Shown here piece after piece: positions 18,233 to 27,725 of a stretch of DNA of 64,000 bases; the stretch's first letter is position 1; every line of letters begins with the position of its first letter. The stretch comes from Defluviimonas aquaemixtae (GTDB taxonomy: Bacteria; Pseudomonadota; Alphaproteobacteria; Rhodobacterales; Rhodobacteraceae): NCBI RefSeq assembly GCF_900302475.1, contig NZ_OMOQ01000001.1, positions 1,984,001 to 2,048,000 of the forward strand. The letters run 5' to 3'. The position numbers and the translations under genes were made by a program. Below the pieces are notes generated by a model. That model saw only the letters and a program-made list of their open reading frames with translations. It was not told where the DNA came from and searched no databases.

Positions 18233-19267
18233 TCAGCCCCCCAGCATCAGCTTAACAATGTCGGCGCGGTGGAGATGGCCGAGCGTCTCGCCCCCGCCAT
18301 CCGTGACCCGCAGGCGCTCGGTGCCGTTCAGAAAGAGGGGCGCAGCCTCGGCCACGGTCGCGCGCGCATCGACCGCCGCCTCCGGCTCGTCGCCCTCGGC
18401 GGGTTTCATTGCGCTCGTGACGCGGACGACCTTGGACTTCGTCACTGCGCGGGTGAATTCCCGGACGTAGTCTGTGGCGGGCGACAGCACGATTTCCTCA
18501 GGCGTGCCCTCTTGCACGATCGCACCGTCCTTCATGATCGCGATTCGGTCGGCGAGCCGTATCGCCTCGTCGAAATCATGGGTGATGAAGACGATGGTTT
18601 TCTTCAGCACCGACTGCAGGCGGATGAACTCGTCCTGCATCTCGCGACGGATCAGCGGGTCGAGAGCCGAGAAGGGCTCGTCGAGAAACCACAGTTCCGG
18701 CTCGACAGCGAGTGAGCGGGCGATCCCGACGCGCTGCTGCTGGCCTCCCGACAGCTCTCGCGGGAAGGCCCCTTCGCGCCCGCCGAGGCCCACGAGCTCG
18801 ATCATCTGCCGCGCCCGCGCCTCACGCTCCGCGCGCCCGACGCCCTGCACATCGAGCGGAAAGGCTACGTTGTCCAGGACCGACAGGTGTGGCAATAGCG
18901 CGAAATGCTGAAACACCATCCCCATCTTGTGCCGCCGGATCATCGTCATCTCGGCATCGCTCGCCGCCAGGAGGTTCTGACCATTGAAAAGGATCTCTCC
19001 CGCGGTCGGCTCGATCAGCCGCGACATAAGCCGGACCAGCGTCGACTTGCCCGAGCCGGATAGCCCCATAATCACGAATATCTCGCCATCGGCGACCGAC
19101 AGAGTGACGTCACGGACGGCGGGTACCAGACCCGCCGCGACGATCCGTTCGGCCTCCGGATTGGGTTCAAGCGAGGCCAGGACCTCGCCCGCGCGGGCGC
19201 CGAAAAGCTTCCAGACGTTGCGACAGACAAGTTTGGCGTCGAGAGCTTCGGCGGGATCGGCGGTCAT
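18233..19267 (-). CDS. Glycine-betaine/TMAO-type ABC transporter ATPase (ProV/OpuAA-like)
   Basis: An ATPase of about 344 residues: the ProV-type N-terminal LVCRNVWKLFG, Walker A GLSGSGKS, signature LSGGQQQR, Walker B LWFLDEPFSALDP and H-loop FITHDFDEA. A short C-terminal region (after about residue 255) may be a degenerate CBS-like regulatory part (ETLGHLHRADIVKLML). The ATG at 19267 is preferred to the open-frame GTG at 19333, because a hairpin lies between the binding-protein gene and this start. It would energise the double permease at 16228-18231. Confidence 0.87.
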   Translation of the reverse strand: MTADPAEALDAKLVCRNVWKLFGARAGEVLASLEPNPEAERIVAAGLVPAVRDVTLSVADGEIFVIMGLSGSGKSTLVRLMSRLIEPTAGEILFNGQNLLAASDAEMTMIRRHKMGMVFQHFALLPHLSVLDNVAFPLDVQGVGRAEREARARQMIELVGLGGREGAFPRELSGGQQQRVGIARSLAVEPELWFLDEPFSALDPLIRREMQDEFIRLQSVLKKTIVFITHDFDEAIRLADRIAIMKDGAIVQEGTPEEIVLSPATDYVREFTRAVTKSKVVRVTSAMKPAEGDEPEAAVDARATVAEAAPLFLNGTERLRVTDGGGETLGHLHRADIVKLMLGG

Positions 19268-19295
19268 CTGGTTTCTCGTGGCGGGCAGTTCGTCG

Positions 19296-19324
19296 GTCCG
19301 CCTGCACAGACTGCGCGGGCGGAC
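19296..19324 (-). terminator. Hairpin between the binding-protein and ATPase genes
   Basis: GTCCGCC (19296-19302) pairs with GGCGGAC (19318-19324), with a partly self-complementary loop and no strong T-run. Its position just after the substrate-binding-protein gene suggests partial termination or RNA stabilisation, giving more binding protein than ATPase. This is inferred from position. Confidence 0.4.
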
Positions 19325-19345
19325 GTGCAGCACTTCGGCACGGGC

Positions 19346-20308
19346 CTACTGGCCGATCCAGGCCTTCCAACGGTCTTCGTTCGCGGATATCCATCCTCCC
19401 ACGACTTCCGACACCGTCTTCCCGTTCAAGTCGACATCGGTGATCATCGCGCCCATTTCGTCATTGTCGATGGTGAACGCCTTGATCGCCTCGTAGGCGC
19501 CCGGCCACTTGTCCTTCACGCCGGCCCAGCCGACCTTCCAGATCTCGCCGAAAGGCTTGCCGCAATCATAGGCCATGTCCGGATTCGAGCCCCAGGCCGG
19601 ATCGTTGTAGCACTCGGCCGTGTATTCCGGGAACTCGACCCATTCGCCCTCGTATTTCGCGGGCGCCCAGTGCGGCGCGTAGACCCAGAGCATGATCGGC
19701 GCCTGACGCTGATAGGCGCTTTCCAATTCGGCGAAAAGCGCGGCATCCGTCCCCGCGTGGATCACCTCGAAGGGCAGGTTCAATGCCTCGGCGCGTTCGT
19801 CATCGAACCCGCCCCAGGTCACCGGTCCGCCCAGGTAACGGCCCTTTGGCGCAGTCTCCGCGGTCGAGAACGCCTCGGCGCAGGCCGCGTCCAGAAGCGC
19901 CTCCCAGCTCGGGAGTCCAGGGCACTTGTCCTTCATGTAGATCGGGTACCACCACTCCTCCTTGGCCTTCATGCCGGTCGGCCCGATATTCTCGACCTTG
20001 CCGGTCGCGGTCGCCGCATCCATCGCGTCGCGACCCGTCGTCTCCCACATTTCCATCGCCACGTGGAGGTCGCCGGTCTCAAGCCCCGCAAACTGCGCCA
20101 GGTAGTCGGCCTGAACATATTCGATATTGTAGCCCGCCTGCTTCAGGATCTCGCCCATCAGCTCCGTGGTGATGAGCTGGCCGGTCCAGTCGTGCAGCGT
20201 GAGCTTGATGGGATCGGTGGATTCCTGCGCCGAAGCCAGCCCCGCGCCCAGCGCCAACGCGGATACCGCAAGGCTGCGGACGAGATTGACGGTTCTTCCG
20301 TTGGACAT
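19346..20308 (-). CDS. Glycine-betaine/TMAO-type periplasmic binding protein (ProX/OpuAC family)
   Basis: A 320-residue periplasmic protein with a signal peptide (VRSLAVSALALGAGLASAQ) and an OpuAC-type fold. Trp residues in LHDWTGQ and MEMWETTG, and further WWYP and WAPAKYEGEW aromatics, are candidates for the aromatic box that holds trimethylammonium groups in ProX, ChoX and TmoX. The ATG at 20308 is fixed by AGGGAG six bases upstream. It is first in the operon with ATPase, permease, kinase-like and dehydrogenase-like genes. Glycine betaine, choline, TMAO or dimethylglycine are all possible ligands. Confidence 0.85.
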   Translation of the reverse strand: MSNGRTVNLVRSLAVSALALGAGLASAQESTDPIKLTLHDWTGQLITTELMGEILKQAGYNIEYVQADYLAQFAGLETGDLHVAMEMWETTGRDAMDAATATGKVENIGPTGMKAKEEWWYPIYMKDKCPGLPSWEALLDAACAEAFSTAETAPKGRYLGGPVTWGGFDDERAEALNLPFEVIHAGTDAALFAELESAYQRQAPIMLWVYAPHWAPAKYEGEWVEFPEYTAECYNDPAWGSNPDMAYDCGKPFGEIWKVGWAGVKDKWPGAYEAIKAFTIDNDEMGAMITDVDLNGKTVSEVVGGWISANEDRWKAWIGQ

Positions 20309-20439
20309 TTCGATCTCCCTGTTCAGCCGGCTCTCGCCGGTCCTTTGGAACGAAAGGTCTCGGGCGCAAACTTGGCGCCTCGCCCCGTCCCTTGCGTCAA
20401 GTAGGAGCCATTGGGGCGATTCCGTCAACGCTTTCACGT

Positions 20440-20477
20440 GGCATTTTGTGATTTCAATGCCCGAATTTCGGCCGAAA
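20440..20477. promoter_or_regulatory. Candidate operators between the binding-protein gene and the DeoR gene
   Basis: Two perfect inverted repeats lie in the 223-base divergent region: GGCATT-N10-AATGCC (20440-20461) and the 12-base palindrome TTTCGGCCGAAA (20466-20477). The second shares the TTTCG core common in alphaproteobacterial DeoR/GlpR sites. They are likely sites for the adjacent regulator, controlling the transport operon and its own gene. Confidence 0.45.
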
Positions 20478-20531
20478 CTTGTGAATTCCGGCGGCCAGGC
20501 CTAAGGTTCGAGCAACTCGTGACGGTGCCCG

Positions 20532-21287
20532 ATGCTCTCCAAACGACATGCAGACATTCTGAAGATCCTCGAATCCGAAGGCTCCGCGACGATTTCGGCG
20601 CTGGCCCGCGAGCTCGGTGTATCACTCGAAACCGTACGACGGGACGTGAAACCACTCACAGAAACGGGTGTCGTCGTTCGAATTCACGGCGCCGTGGGGC
20701 TGGCCGGCCAGATCGGCGAAGCCCCCTTCCAGAAGCGCATGCGCGAGAACGCCGAGGCAAAAAAAGCCATCGCCCGGACGCTTGCGGCCTCGATCCGCGA
20801 TGGTGAGACGATCATGCTAGATACAGGAACGACGACAAGCTACGTCGCGCGTGAATTGATGGGCCATCGGCGGCTCACGGTGGTCACGAATTCCTCCGAC
20901 GTCGCCCGCACGCTCGCCACGGTGAACGGCAATCGCGTCTACATGGCCGGCGGCGAGCTTCGCAGCGATTCCGGCGCAGCTTTCGGCAAGTCCGCGCTCG
21001 ATTTCATCGCCCGCTTCACCGTCAATCACGCGGTCATCTCGGCCGGCGCGGTCGATCATTCTGGCGTCATGGACTACGATCTCGACGAGGCCGAGATTGC
21101 GCGGTTGATGCTATCTCGCGGCGAACGGCGGGTCGTTGTGACCGATCACACGAAATTCGGGCGGCACGGCCTGATCGCCGTCGCGGAACTTGCCGAGATC
21201 GGGGAAATAGTCACAGACGGCGTGCCGGGCGCGGCGATCTCCGAGGCGCTCGCGGCGGCGGAGACCACGCTGACGCTTGCAGTGTGA
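20532..21287 (+). CDS. DeoR/GlpR-family transcriptional repressor
   Basis: A 251-residue DeoR-family regulator: N-terminal helix-turn-helix RHADILKILESEGSATISALARELGVSLETVRRDV (residues 5-40), then the DeoRC sensor fold of the ribose-5-phosphate-isomerase type (LDTGTTTSYVARELMGH, VVTNSSDVA, AFGKSALDFIARF, VVVTDHTKFGRHG). Such sensors usually bind phosphorylated small molecules. This fits the kinase-like protein in the divergent operon, whose product could be the inducer; that link is inference. Confidence 0.85.
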   Translation: MLSKRHADILKILESEGSATISALARELGVSLETVRRDVKPLTETGVVVRIHGAVGLAGQIGEAPFQKRMRENAEAKKAIARTLAASIRDGETIMLDTGTTTSYVARELMGHRRLTVVTNSSDVARTLATVNGNRVYMAGGELRSDSGAAFGKSALDFIARFTVNHAVISAGAVDHSGVMDYDLDEAEIARLMLSRGERRVVVTDHTKFGRHGLIAVAELAEIGEIVTDGVPGAAISEALAAAETTLTLAV

Positions 21288-21288
21288 C

Positions 21289-22638
21289 TTAGCCCGCCTC
21301 GGCCCAGATCGCCTCCGCGACGATGCCGAGCGCCCGGTCAAGATCGTCCTGTCCGATCGTCAGGGGCGGCGAAAGCGTCAGGACGCAGCCGGCGCTGACC
21401 TTGAAGCTCAGACCGGCCTCGAGGCACCAGTAGTAGATCCGCTCGGCACGCGCAGGCGCAGGCGCGCGGCTCTCACGATCCTCGACGATCTCGGCGCCGA
21501 ACATGAGGCCCCGCCCACGAACGTCGCCGACGATGGCAACGTCGCGGAGCGCTTCGCGCAGCCGGCTCAGGGCATGCGCCCCCAGCACTGCGGCGCGCTC
21601 GACCAGCCCCTCTTCGCGGATGATCGCGATCGTCTCCAGCGCCGCCCGCGCCGTGACCGGGTTCTTTTCGTGTGTGTAGTGCCCGATGGCGAAGTCGCCG
21701 CAAACATCGAGATCACGCCGAGCAATCACCGCCGCGATTGGCAGGATGCCCCCACCTAGCGCCTTGCCCAACGTCACAATGTCGGGGATCACCTCGTCGT
21801 GCTCGAATGCGAACATGCGTCCCGTCTTGCCGAGACCAGTCGGAATTTCGTCCATGATCAGGAGAGCGCCGTGACGGTTGCAGGCCTCGCGCACCGCGCG
21901 CCAGTATCCCGGCGGGGGCACGACCGGGACGGCCCGCATCGGCTCGGCGATCACGGCGGCGACATCGCCCTCGCGCTCCAGCACGAACTCGACCATCTTC
22001 GCGCAGGCGAGCCCGCAGGTCTCCGGCCCCGGATGCCCATATGCGCAGCGGTAGCAGTTGAAGGGCGCGACATGCTCCGCCCCGGGGAGAAGCGGCCCGG
22101 TGATATGCGACCGGAACGTCGCCTCACCGCCGACGCTCGACGCCCCGAAGCCAGCGCCGTGGAAGGCGTCCCAGAAACTCACGGTCTTGAACCGCCCAGT
22201 CGCCGCCCGTGCGATCTTCATCGCCACCTCGTTCGCATCCGAGCCGCCGGTGGTGAACAGCACCTTGCCGAGATCATCCGGCGCCAGCTCGCCCAGTTTC
22301 TCCGCCAGCTCCACCGACACTTCGTTGGTGAAGCGACGCGGCGAGAAGCTCAGGTCGTCAATCTGCGCCTTGATCGCGGCCACGACGCGGGGATGCGCAT
22401 AGCCGATGTGATGGACTGAATTGCCATGGAAATCCATGTAGCGCCGCCCTGACGTGTCCTGGAGCCAAATCCCATCGGCCTTGGCGACGGTGTTCAGGCA
22501 GGGCGAGGACAGGCTCTGGTGAAGGAACGCAGCGGCGTCGCGGGCCAGAAGCTCCCGCGTCGCCGCGTCGGGATGGCGCGCAACCCAGTCGCGGCGCGCT
22601 TCGGACGTGTTCGACTCGCCTTCGGTATGAGTTCTCAC
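21289..22638 (-). CDS. Class III PLP enzyme, probable (R)-1-hydroxy-2-aminoethylphosphonate ammonia-lyase (PbfA-like)
   Basis: A 449-residue fold-type I, class III aminotransferase-family protein. The N-terminal YMDFHGNSVHHIGYAHPRV, GGSDANE for phosphate binding, IMDEIPTGLGKTG with the cofactor Asp, and TLGKALGGG with the PLP lysine are all visible. A class III member beside phnW, phnA and phnY matches the described PbfA, which converts hydroxylated AEP to phosphonoacetaldehyde by ammonia elimination, feeding PhnY and PhnA. The alternative is an ordinary omega-aminotransferase. The GTG at 22638 has GGGGGAT upstream. It is last in the phn operon, separated from phnY by a repeat. Confidence 0.7.
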   Translation of the reverse strand: MRTHTEGESNTSEARRDWVARHPDAATRELLARDAAAFLHQSLSSPCLNTVAKADGIWLQDTSGRRYMDFHGNSVHHIGYAHPRVVAAIKAQIDDLSFSPRRFTNEVSVELAEKLGELAPDDLGKVLFTTGGSDANEVAMKIARAATGRFKTVSFWDAFHGAGFGASSVGGEATFRSHITGPLLPGAEHVAPFNCYRCAYGHPGPETCGLACAKMVEFVLEREGDVAAVIAEPMRAVPVVPPPGYWRAVREACNRHGALLIMDEIPTGLGKTGRMFAFEHDEVIPDIVTLGKALGGGILPIAAVIARRDLDVCGDFAIGHYTHEKNPVTARAALETIAIIREEGLVERAAVLGAHALSRLREALRDVAIVGDVRGRGLMFGAEIVEDRESRAPAPARAERIYYWCLEAGLSFKVSAGCVLTLSPPLTIGQDDLDRALGIVAEAIWAEAG

Positions 22639-22650
22639 GCCATCCCCCTT

Positions 22651-22680
22651 CTTCTGTTCGAAAAATACTCCCGCCGAAGA
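22651..22680 (-). repeat. Dispersed GGCGGGAGTATTTTT repeat copy
   Basis: On the minus strand the gap between phnY and the PbfA-like gene reads CGGCGGGAGTATTTTTCGAA and then CAGAAGAAG. It shares GGCGGGAGTATTTT with the copy at 37311-37345 and resembles the elements at 4143-4197 and 29320-29352. Elements of this type are common between genes in Rhodobacterales as I recall; no function is evident. Confidence 0.55.
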
Positions 22681-22724
22681 CTCCCACGCTCACCGCGGAC
22701 TCCTCCGACGCGAGGGAAGCGCAC

Positions 22725-24188
22725 TCAGCGTGGCCACGGCAGAGAATAGGTCTTCACGTTGGTGAAGAATTTCATCGCCTCAAGCACGCCCTCCTTCACT
22801 CCGTTACCCGAATCCTTGATCCCGCCGAAGGGTGACATCTCGATCCGATAACCGGGCTGTTCCCAGATGTTCACGGTGCCGACGTTCAGCCCCTCGATAT
22901 AGGACTGCATGCGGCGGAAATCGTTGGTGCAGACGCCGGAGGACAAGCCGAAGGGCGTTGAGTTCGAAATTCGTATCACCTCTGCATCGTCATCGGACAC
23001 GCGGACGATGGGCACGATCGGCCCGAAGGTCTCCTCCATCACCAGTTCGCTGTCATGCGGCACGTGATCGACGACGATGGGCGGCAACAGCGCGCCACTG
23101 CGGCCGGGATCGTAAAGCACCTTCGCGCCCTGCTCGGCCGCCATGTAGACGCGCTTTTCGAACAGCGCGGCGGCCTCGGCATGGATCACGCAACCGAGCT
23201 GGGTCTCGGGATCCATCGGATCGCCGAAGCGGATCGCCTTGGCCTTTTTCAAAACCATCGGCACGAACCGGTCGGCCACGCTTTCCTGCACAAGGATGCG
23301 CTTCACCGCCGTGCAGCGCTGGCCGGAATTGCCCGTCGCGCCTGCGACCGCGAGCGCCGCAGCCTTGTCCAGATCGCCGTCGTCGAGATCGTTGAGCACG
23401 ATCAGCGGATCGTTACCGCCAAGCTCCAGCGCCTGCCGCTTGTAGCCCGCCTTCGCGGCGATCAACTTTCCCACAGACACGCCTCCGGTGAAGGTAATGA
23501 TGTCGATGTTCTCGTTTGTGATCATCTCCTCGCCGATATCCTTGGGCCAGCCGGTCACGATCTGAAACATCTCGGGCGGCAGCCCGGCTTCGTAGAGGAT
23601 ATCGGCCAGCGTGATCGCCGTGAGCGGCGTCTGTTCGGTCGGCTTGCAGACGACGCAGTTGTTCGTCGCGATCGCGGGCGCGATCTTGTGCGCGACCATG
23701 TTGAGCGGATGATTGAACGGCGTGATCGCGGAAATCGCGCGGACCGGCTCGCGCTTCGTGTAGATCTTGCGGTCCTTGCCGTGGGGCGTAAGGTCGCACG
23801 AGAATATCTGGCCGTCATCCTGGATGGCGAGTTGCCCGGCCAGCGTGAACACGTCGTAGCTGCGCCCGGTCTCATACAGCGCATGCTGCTTGCAGATGCC
23901 CAATTCCAGGACCAGCCAATGCGCAATCTCCTCGCGCCGCCCGCGGATCAGTTCGGCCGCGCGGAACAGGATCTGCTGGCGCTCGTAGCGGGTAAGCTTG
24001 GGTTTGTAAGCGGCGGCAATCTCGAACGCCTTGCGGGCATGTTCGGCCTTGCCTGCAGGAACCGTGCCGATAACCTCGTCGGTATAGGCGTAGCGAACCT
24101 CCACGACCTCGTCGGTGAAGACCTTTTCGCCCTCAATCCGCATGCCTTCGCGGCGGACCTCGGACTTGCTCTTTGTCGCGTCCTTCAT
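22725..24188 (-). CDS. phnY: Phosphonoacetaldehyde dehydrogenase
   Basis: A 487-residue NAD(P)-dependent aldehyde dehydrogenase. Motifs in order: [18 protein letters not shown], the cofactor-binding [22 protein letters not shown] with the general-base Glu, catalytic Cys in NSGQRCTA, and [10 protein letters not shown]. It would oxidise phosphonoacetaldehyde to phosphonoacetate, between PhnW and PhnA. Assignment rests on being flanked by phnA and a PbfA-like gene; the fold alone would only say aldehyde dehydrogenase. The ATG at 24188 comes one base after the phnA stop; the longer open frame is a shadow of phnA. Confidence 0.85.
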   Translation of the reverse strand: MKDATKSKSEVRREGMRIEGEKVFTDEVVEVRYAYTDEVIGTVPAGKAEHARKAFEIAAAYKPKLTRYERQQILFRAAELIRGRREEIAHWLVLELGICKQHALYETGRSYDVFTLAGQLAIQDDGQIFSCDLTPHGKDRKIYTKREPVRAISAITPFNHPLNMVAHKIAPAIATNNCVVCKPTEQTPLTAITLADILYEAGLPPEMFQIVTGWPKDIGEEMITNENIDIITFTGGVSVGKLIAAKAGYKRQALELGGNDPLIVLNDLDDGDLDKAAALAVAGATGNSGQRCTAVKRILVQESVADRFVPMVLKKAKAIRFGDPMDPETQLGCVIHAEAAALFEKRVYMAAEQGAKVLYDPGRSGALLPPIVVDHVPHDSELVMEETFGPIVPIVRVSDDDAEVIRISNSTPFGLSSGVCTNDFRRMQSYIEGLNVGTVNIWEQPGYRIEMSPFGGIKDSGNGVKEGVLEAMKFFTNVKTYSLPWPR

Positions 24189-24189
24189 G

Positions 24190-25440
24190 TCAAAGCGCCG
24201 CCGCCGTGGTTGCGTAGAAGAAGGCATCGAAATTGCGAAGCTCCGGTGCACTCGGCAAGTCGATCCTGCGGTTGACGATGAACGGCACCTCCTGCTCCGT
24301 CAGCCCGCCGTGAGACCGCAGCGGCTCCTTCAGGGCCGCGAGGTCATGGCGATGGGCGGATGTCCCGATCGTCATGTTCTCGCCCGAGATCATGACGATG
24401 TCGCCGATCCTGTCCGCGGGCAATTCGAACCGTTTCACCGCCTCGTCGCGGTCGATGACGAGCATCATCCCCTCCTGCGCGGCGAGCCGGTCCATGATGT
24501 CGGCCCGGTCCGCGCCTTCCGGCAGATAGACCGTGGCGAAGGAGCCGAGCGCGCCGTGATGGACGACGTAGGGGTCGGTGATCGGCAGGATCACGCGGGC
24601 GACCTCCTTGCCCAGCCAGTCGTCAAGCATATCCTGCACGTAGATGACGGCGGGCAATCCGTCCGACCCGTGCTTGGGCTTCATGCCGTGATCGGCGGTC
24701 ACCACAATGGCTGCGCCCAGCGCGCCGAGTTCGGCGAGATAGCGGTCAAACATCGCGTAGAAGTCCTTCGCCCCCTGCTCATCGGGCGCGAACTTGTGCT
24801 GGATGTAGTCGGTCGTGGACAGATACATCACGTCGGGTTTCCATTCGCGCAGGAGTTTCACGCCCGCCGCAAAGACGAACTCCGACAGGTCGGCCGAATA
24901 GACCTCGGGCACCGGCATCCTGAGCCACTCACTCGCATTCTCGATGCCGTTCTCGGCCATTGTCGTCGTATCCGACTTCTCCGACGAAAAGCAGATTGCC
25001 CGGTCCTCGTCGAACCTGAGACCCGCCCCCAAAAGCGCGCGCAGCTTGTCCTTGGCGGTTACGACCGCGACACGGGCGCCGGCGTTATGGAATTCGGCGA
25101 AAACGGTCGGCGCACGCAGAAACCGCACGTCGTTCATCATTACTTCCTGCCCAGTTTCCGGCTCGAAGAGATAGTTGCCGCAGATGCCGTGGACGGAAGG
25201 CGGGCGGCCTGTCGCGATGGAGAGGTTGTTGGGGTTGGTGAAGGACGGAATTACCGAATTCGCCAGCCGGTCGGTGCCTTCTTCGCGCATCCGCTTCAGC
25301 GTCGGCATCAGCCCCTCGGCGATGGCCGCATCGAGGTATTCCGGCTCGCACCCATCCAGGCAGATGGCCACCGCCGGCACCTTCGGCCAGGGGTAGACCC
25401 GGTCGTTCGCCGTGACGGGCGCGCGGTTGATCATGTTCAT
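24190..25440 (-). CDS. phnA: Phosphonoacetate hydrolase
   Basis: A 416-residue alkaline-phosphatase-superfamily hydrolase that cleaves the C-P bond of phosphonoacetate to acetate and phosphate. The nucleophile Thr68 lies in [12 protein letters not shown], with metal-ligand Asp29 in AICLDGCEP, and later ligands in [24 protein letters not shown] and [13 protein letters not shown]. The pattern fits the nucleotide-pyrophosphatase-like PhnA group and the length is standard. It sits between phnW and phnY, forming the PhnWYA route for 2-aminoethylphosphonate. Confidence 0.92.
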   Translation of the reverse strand: MNMINRAPVTANDRVYPWPKVPAVAICLDGCEPEYLDAAIAEGLMPTLKRMREEGTDRLANSVIPSFTNPNNLSIATGRPPSVHGICGNYLFEPETGQEVMMNDVRFLRAPTVFAEFHNAGARVAVVTAKDKLRALLGAGLRFDEDRAICFSSEKSDTTTMAENGIENASEWLRMPVPEVYSADLSEFVFAAGVKLLREWKPDVMYLSTTDYIQHKFAPDEQGAKDFYAMFDRYLAELGALGAAIVVTADHGMKPKHGSDGLPAVIYVQDMLDDWLGKEVARVILPITDPYVVHHGALGSFATVYLPEGADRADIMDRLAAQEGMMLVIDRDEAVKRFELPADRIGDIVMISGENMTIGTSAHRHDLAALKEPLRSHGGLTEQEVPFIVNRRIDLPSAPELRNFDAFFYATTAAAL

Positions 25441-25472
25441 CTCTTGTCCTTCCGTCGGATATCGGTGCCGCC

Positions 25473-26660
25473 TCAGGCGGCCAGCTTGGCGCGTTCGGCG
25501 ATGGCGGCTTCAGGCGGCGCGGCGCTTGTCACCCCCATATCGGCCAAAGCATCTTTTGCGGCCTGAATGACATTTCGCATCACGTGCTCGTCGAGCCGAC
25601 CGATGCAGCCGATCCGGAAGCTGTCCACCACGGTCAGCTTGCCGGGATAGATGATAAAGCCCTTGGCTTTCATCAGATCATAGAATGTCGAGAAGTCGAA
25701 GTTCGGATCGGCCGGGCAGAAGAAGGTCACGATGATGGGCGAGAGCCAGCGGTCCTTGAGCAGCGTCTCGAAGCCCAGGTCCCGCATTCCTTTTACGAGG
25801 ACATCTCGGTTCTTCGTGTATCGCGCGCCGCGGCCAGCGACCCCGCCTTCTTCGGCATGAATGCGCAAGGCCTCCTGGAACGCGGCGACGACATGAGTAG
25901 GTGGCGTGTAGCGCCACTGGCCGGTCTTTTCCATGTAGGCCCACTGTGCGTGGACATCGAGAGACAGCGAATGGCTGTTGCCTTTCGCCGCTTCGAGCAC
26001 GGACCTGCGCGCGATCACGAAGCCGAAGCCCGGCACGCCTTCGATGCACTTGTTGGCAGAGGAGACCATCGCTTCGTAGCGGATCTTGTTCACATCGAGC
26101 GGCAGCGCCCCGAAGGCTGACATCGAATCGATAAGGAGCTTCCGATTCCGCTTGTAGACGGCTTCCGAAATCTCCGCGACTGGATTGAGGATGCCCGAGG
26201 ATGTCTCGCAATGGACCGCTACCACATGCGTGATCGCCGGATCGGCGTCGAGCGCCGCCGCGACCTCATCGCCCCGGGGCGGCATGTAGTCGCCCTTGTC
26301 AATCAGCGTGTAGGCACGCCCGAGATAGCGCATCGTCTCTGCCGCCCTCAGTCCGTAGGCCCCGTTCGCCAGGACGAGCGCCTTGCCGTCCTTCGGCACG
26401 AGTGTACCGAGCATCGCCTCGACCGAGAAGGAGCCGGACCCCTGCATCGGCACGCAGATGAATTCGCCGGATGTGTCCCCTGCCAACGCGACCAACTGTC
26501 TGCACACGGACTTTGTCATCGTCCGGAATTCTGCGTCCCACGAGCCCCAGTCCTTCAGCATCGTTTCCTTCGTGGAATAGGCGGTTGTCAGCGGCCCGGG
26601 AGTCAGAAGATAAGGCTCGCCCAACTTCGGCGCGGGCAGCGGCACGGCAGATTCCGGCAT
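25473..26660 (-). CDS. phnW: 2-Aminoethylphosphonate--pyruvate transaminase
   Basis: A 395-residue class V aminotransferase converting 2-aminoethylphosphonate and pyruvate to phosphonoacetaldehyde and alanine. [26 protein letters not shown] is the PhnW N-terminus, [14 protein letters not shown] holds the PLP-aspartate, and Lys in [15 protein letters not shown] carries the cofactor. AGGAG precedes ATGATG; the second ATG (26660) has the better spacing and gives MPESAVPL. It is the first gene of the minus-strand phn operon and divergent from the LysR gene. Confidence 0.92.
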   Translation of the reverse strand: MPESAVPLPAPKLGEPYLLTPGPLTTAYSTKETMLKDWGSWDAEFRTMTKSVCRQLVALAGDTSGEFICVPMQGSGSFSVEAMLGTLVPKDGKALVLANGAYGLRAAETMRYLGRAYTLIDKGDYMPPRGDEVAAALDADPAITHVVAVHCETSSGILNPVAEISEAVYKRNRKLLIDSMSAFGALPLDVNKIRYEAMVSSANKCIEGVPGFGFVIARRSVLEAAKGNSHSLSLDVHAQWAYMEKTGQWRYTPPTHVVAAFQEALRIHAEEGGVAGRGARYTKNRDVLVKGMRDLGFETLLKDRWLSPIIVTFFCPADPNFDFSTFYDLMKAKGFIIYPGKLTVVDSFRIGCIGRLDEHVMRNVIQAAKDALADMGVTSAAPPEAAIAERAKLAA

Positions 26661-26722
26661 CATAAACTCCTGATGGGGTGGCCTCTCGACACAGCTTTTT
26701 CCACGCTGACATTCATATGTAA

Positions 26723-26751
26723 AATCGTTATTTTGGATCACTTCAACGATT
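26723..26751. promoter_or_regulatory. Candidate LysR operator in the phnW-lysR gap
   Basis: Perfect inverted repeat AATCGTT (26723-26729) and AACGATT (26745-26751) with a 15-base spacer, in an AT-rich stretch between the divergent phnW and lysR genes. Size and position fit a LysR recognition site. No Pho box is seen here, so induction is more likely by substrate than by phosphate starvation. Confidence 0.55.
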
Positions 26752-26782
26752 CTACTTATGATTAATCGTAGGTCAACAACCC

Positions 26783-27652
26783 ATGCGTTACGTTCAGCTC
26801 CGCGCCTTCCACCATGTCGCCGTCTGTGGCGGGTTTTCCCGCGCGGCGGAAGCGCTTCACCTGACCCAGCCCGCCATCTCGGATCAGGTCCGCAAGCTCG
26901 AAGAGGAATATGACGTCCTGCTCTTCAACCGGCACAAGAAGCAGGTGAGCCTCACGCCGCAAGGCGACAAACTTTTGGAAATCACGCGCCGTCTCTTCGA
27001 CAACGAGCATCAGGCACTGGAGCTTTTGTCCGAACAGCGCGCGCTGCGCTCCGGTACGCTCCGCGTCATGGCCGACAGCGCGCATCATCTCCTGCACATC
27101 CTCGCGCGGTTCCGCGACCGGTATTCAGGGGTCAGGGTCACGGTCCGAGCAGGCAATACAGAAAGCGTGCTCGCAGCCCTTCACGCCTACGAGGCCGATA
27201 TCGGCGTCCTCGGGGACGTGCCCGAAAGCCGCGATCTCGAAGCGCTGCGCCTAAACGTCACGCCGATCGTGGCCTTCGCCGCCCGGAGTCACCCGCTCGC
27301 GGCACGCGACGCATTGCAAATCCAGGAGTTGATAGCGCTGCCGCTCGTCCTGCGCGAAAAGGGCTCGAAAACCCGCCGCAAGCTCGAGGATGCGGCCGCC
27401 ACTGCGGGCGTCACGCTGACCCCCGTTATCGAGGCCGAAGGCCGCGAGGCGGTGCGCGAGATCGTGGCCTCGGGCGCGGGTATCGGCTTCGTGTCAGAGG
27501 CGGAGTTCGGCGCTGATGCGCGGCTCGTGCAGATCCCGTTGCAGGGGGCTGGCAATCTTACGATGGAGGAAGCGCTCGTCTGCCTGCGCGAACGGCGGGG
27601 CGGCAAGCTCGTCCAAGCTTTCTTCGAAGTGGCGCGCGATCTGACGGCGTGA
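26783..27652 (+). CDS. LysR-family regulator of the phosphonate operon
   Basis: A 289-residue LysR-type regulator. The N-terminal helix-turn-helix is at residues 3-62 ([35 protein letters not shown]), followed by a two-lobed effector domain ([21 protein letters not shown] onwards). It is transcribed away from phnW across a 122-base gap that holds a perfect inverted repeat. LysR regulators of PhnW-type clusters respond to 2-aminoethylphosphonate; the same role is likely here. Confidence 0.87.
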   Translation: MRYVQLRAFHHVAVCGGFSRAAEALHLTQPAISDQVRKLEEEYDVLLFNRHKKQVSLTPQGDKLLEITRRLFDNEHQALELLSEQRALRSGTLRVMADSAHHLLHILARFRDRYSGVRVTVRAGNTESVLAALHAYEADIGVLGDVPESRDLEALRLNVTPIVAFAARSHPLAARDALQIQELIALPLVLREKGSKTRRKLEDAAATAGVTLTPVIEAEGREAVREIVASGAGIGFVSEAEFGADARLVQIPLQGAGNLTMEEALVCLRERRGGKLVQAFFEVARDLTA

Positions 27653-27725
27653 CGGAAGTGGATAGGGCGTTGCCGCCGCGCGCGAAAGCGGCCAACCTGC
27701 GCCTCAGCCGCAAACGAGAAGGCGC

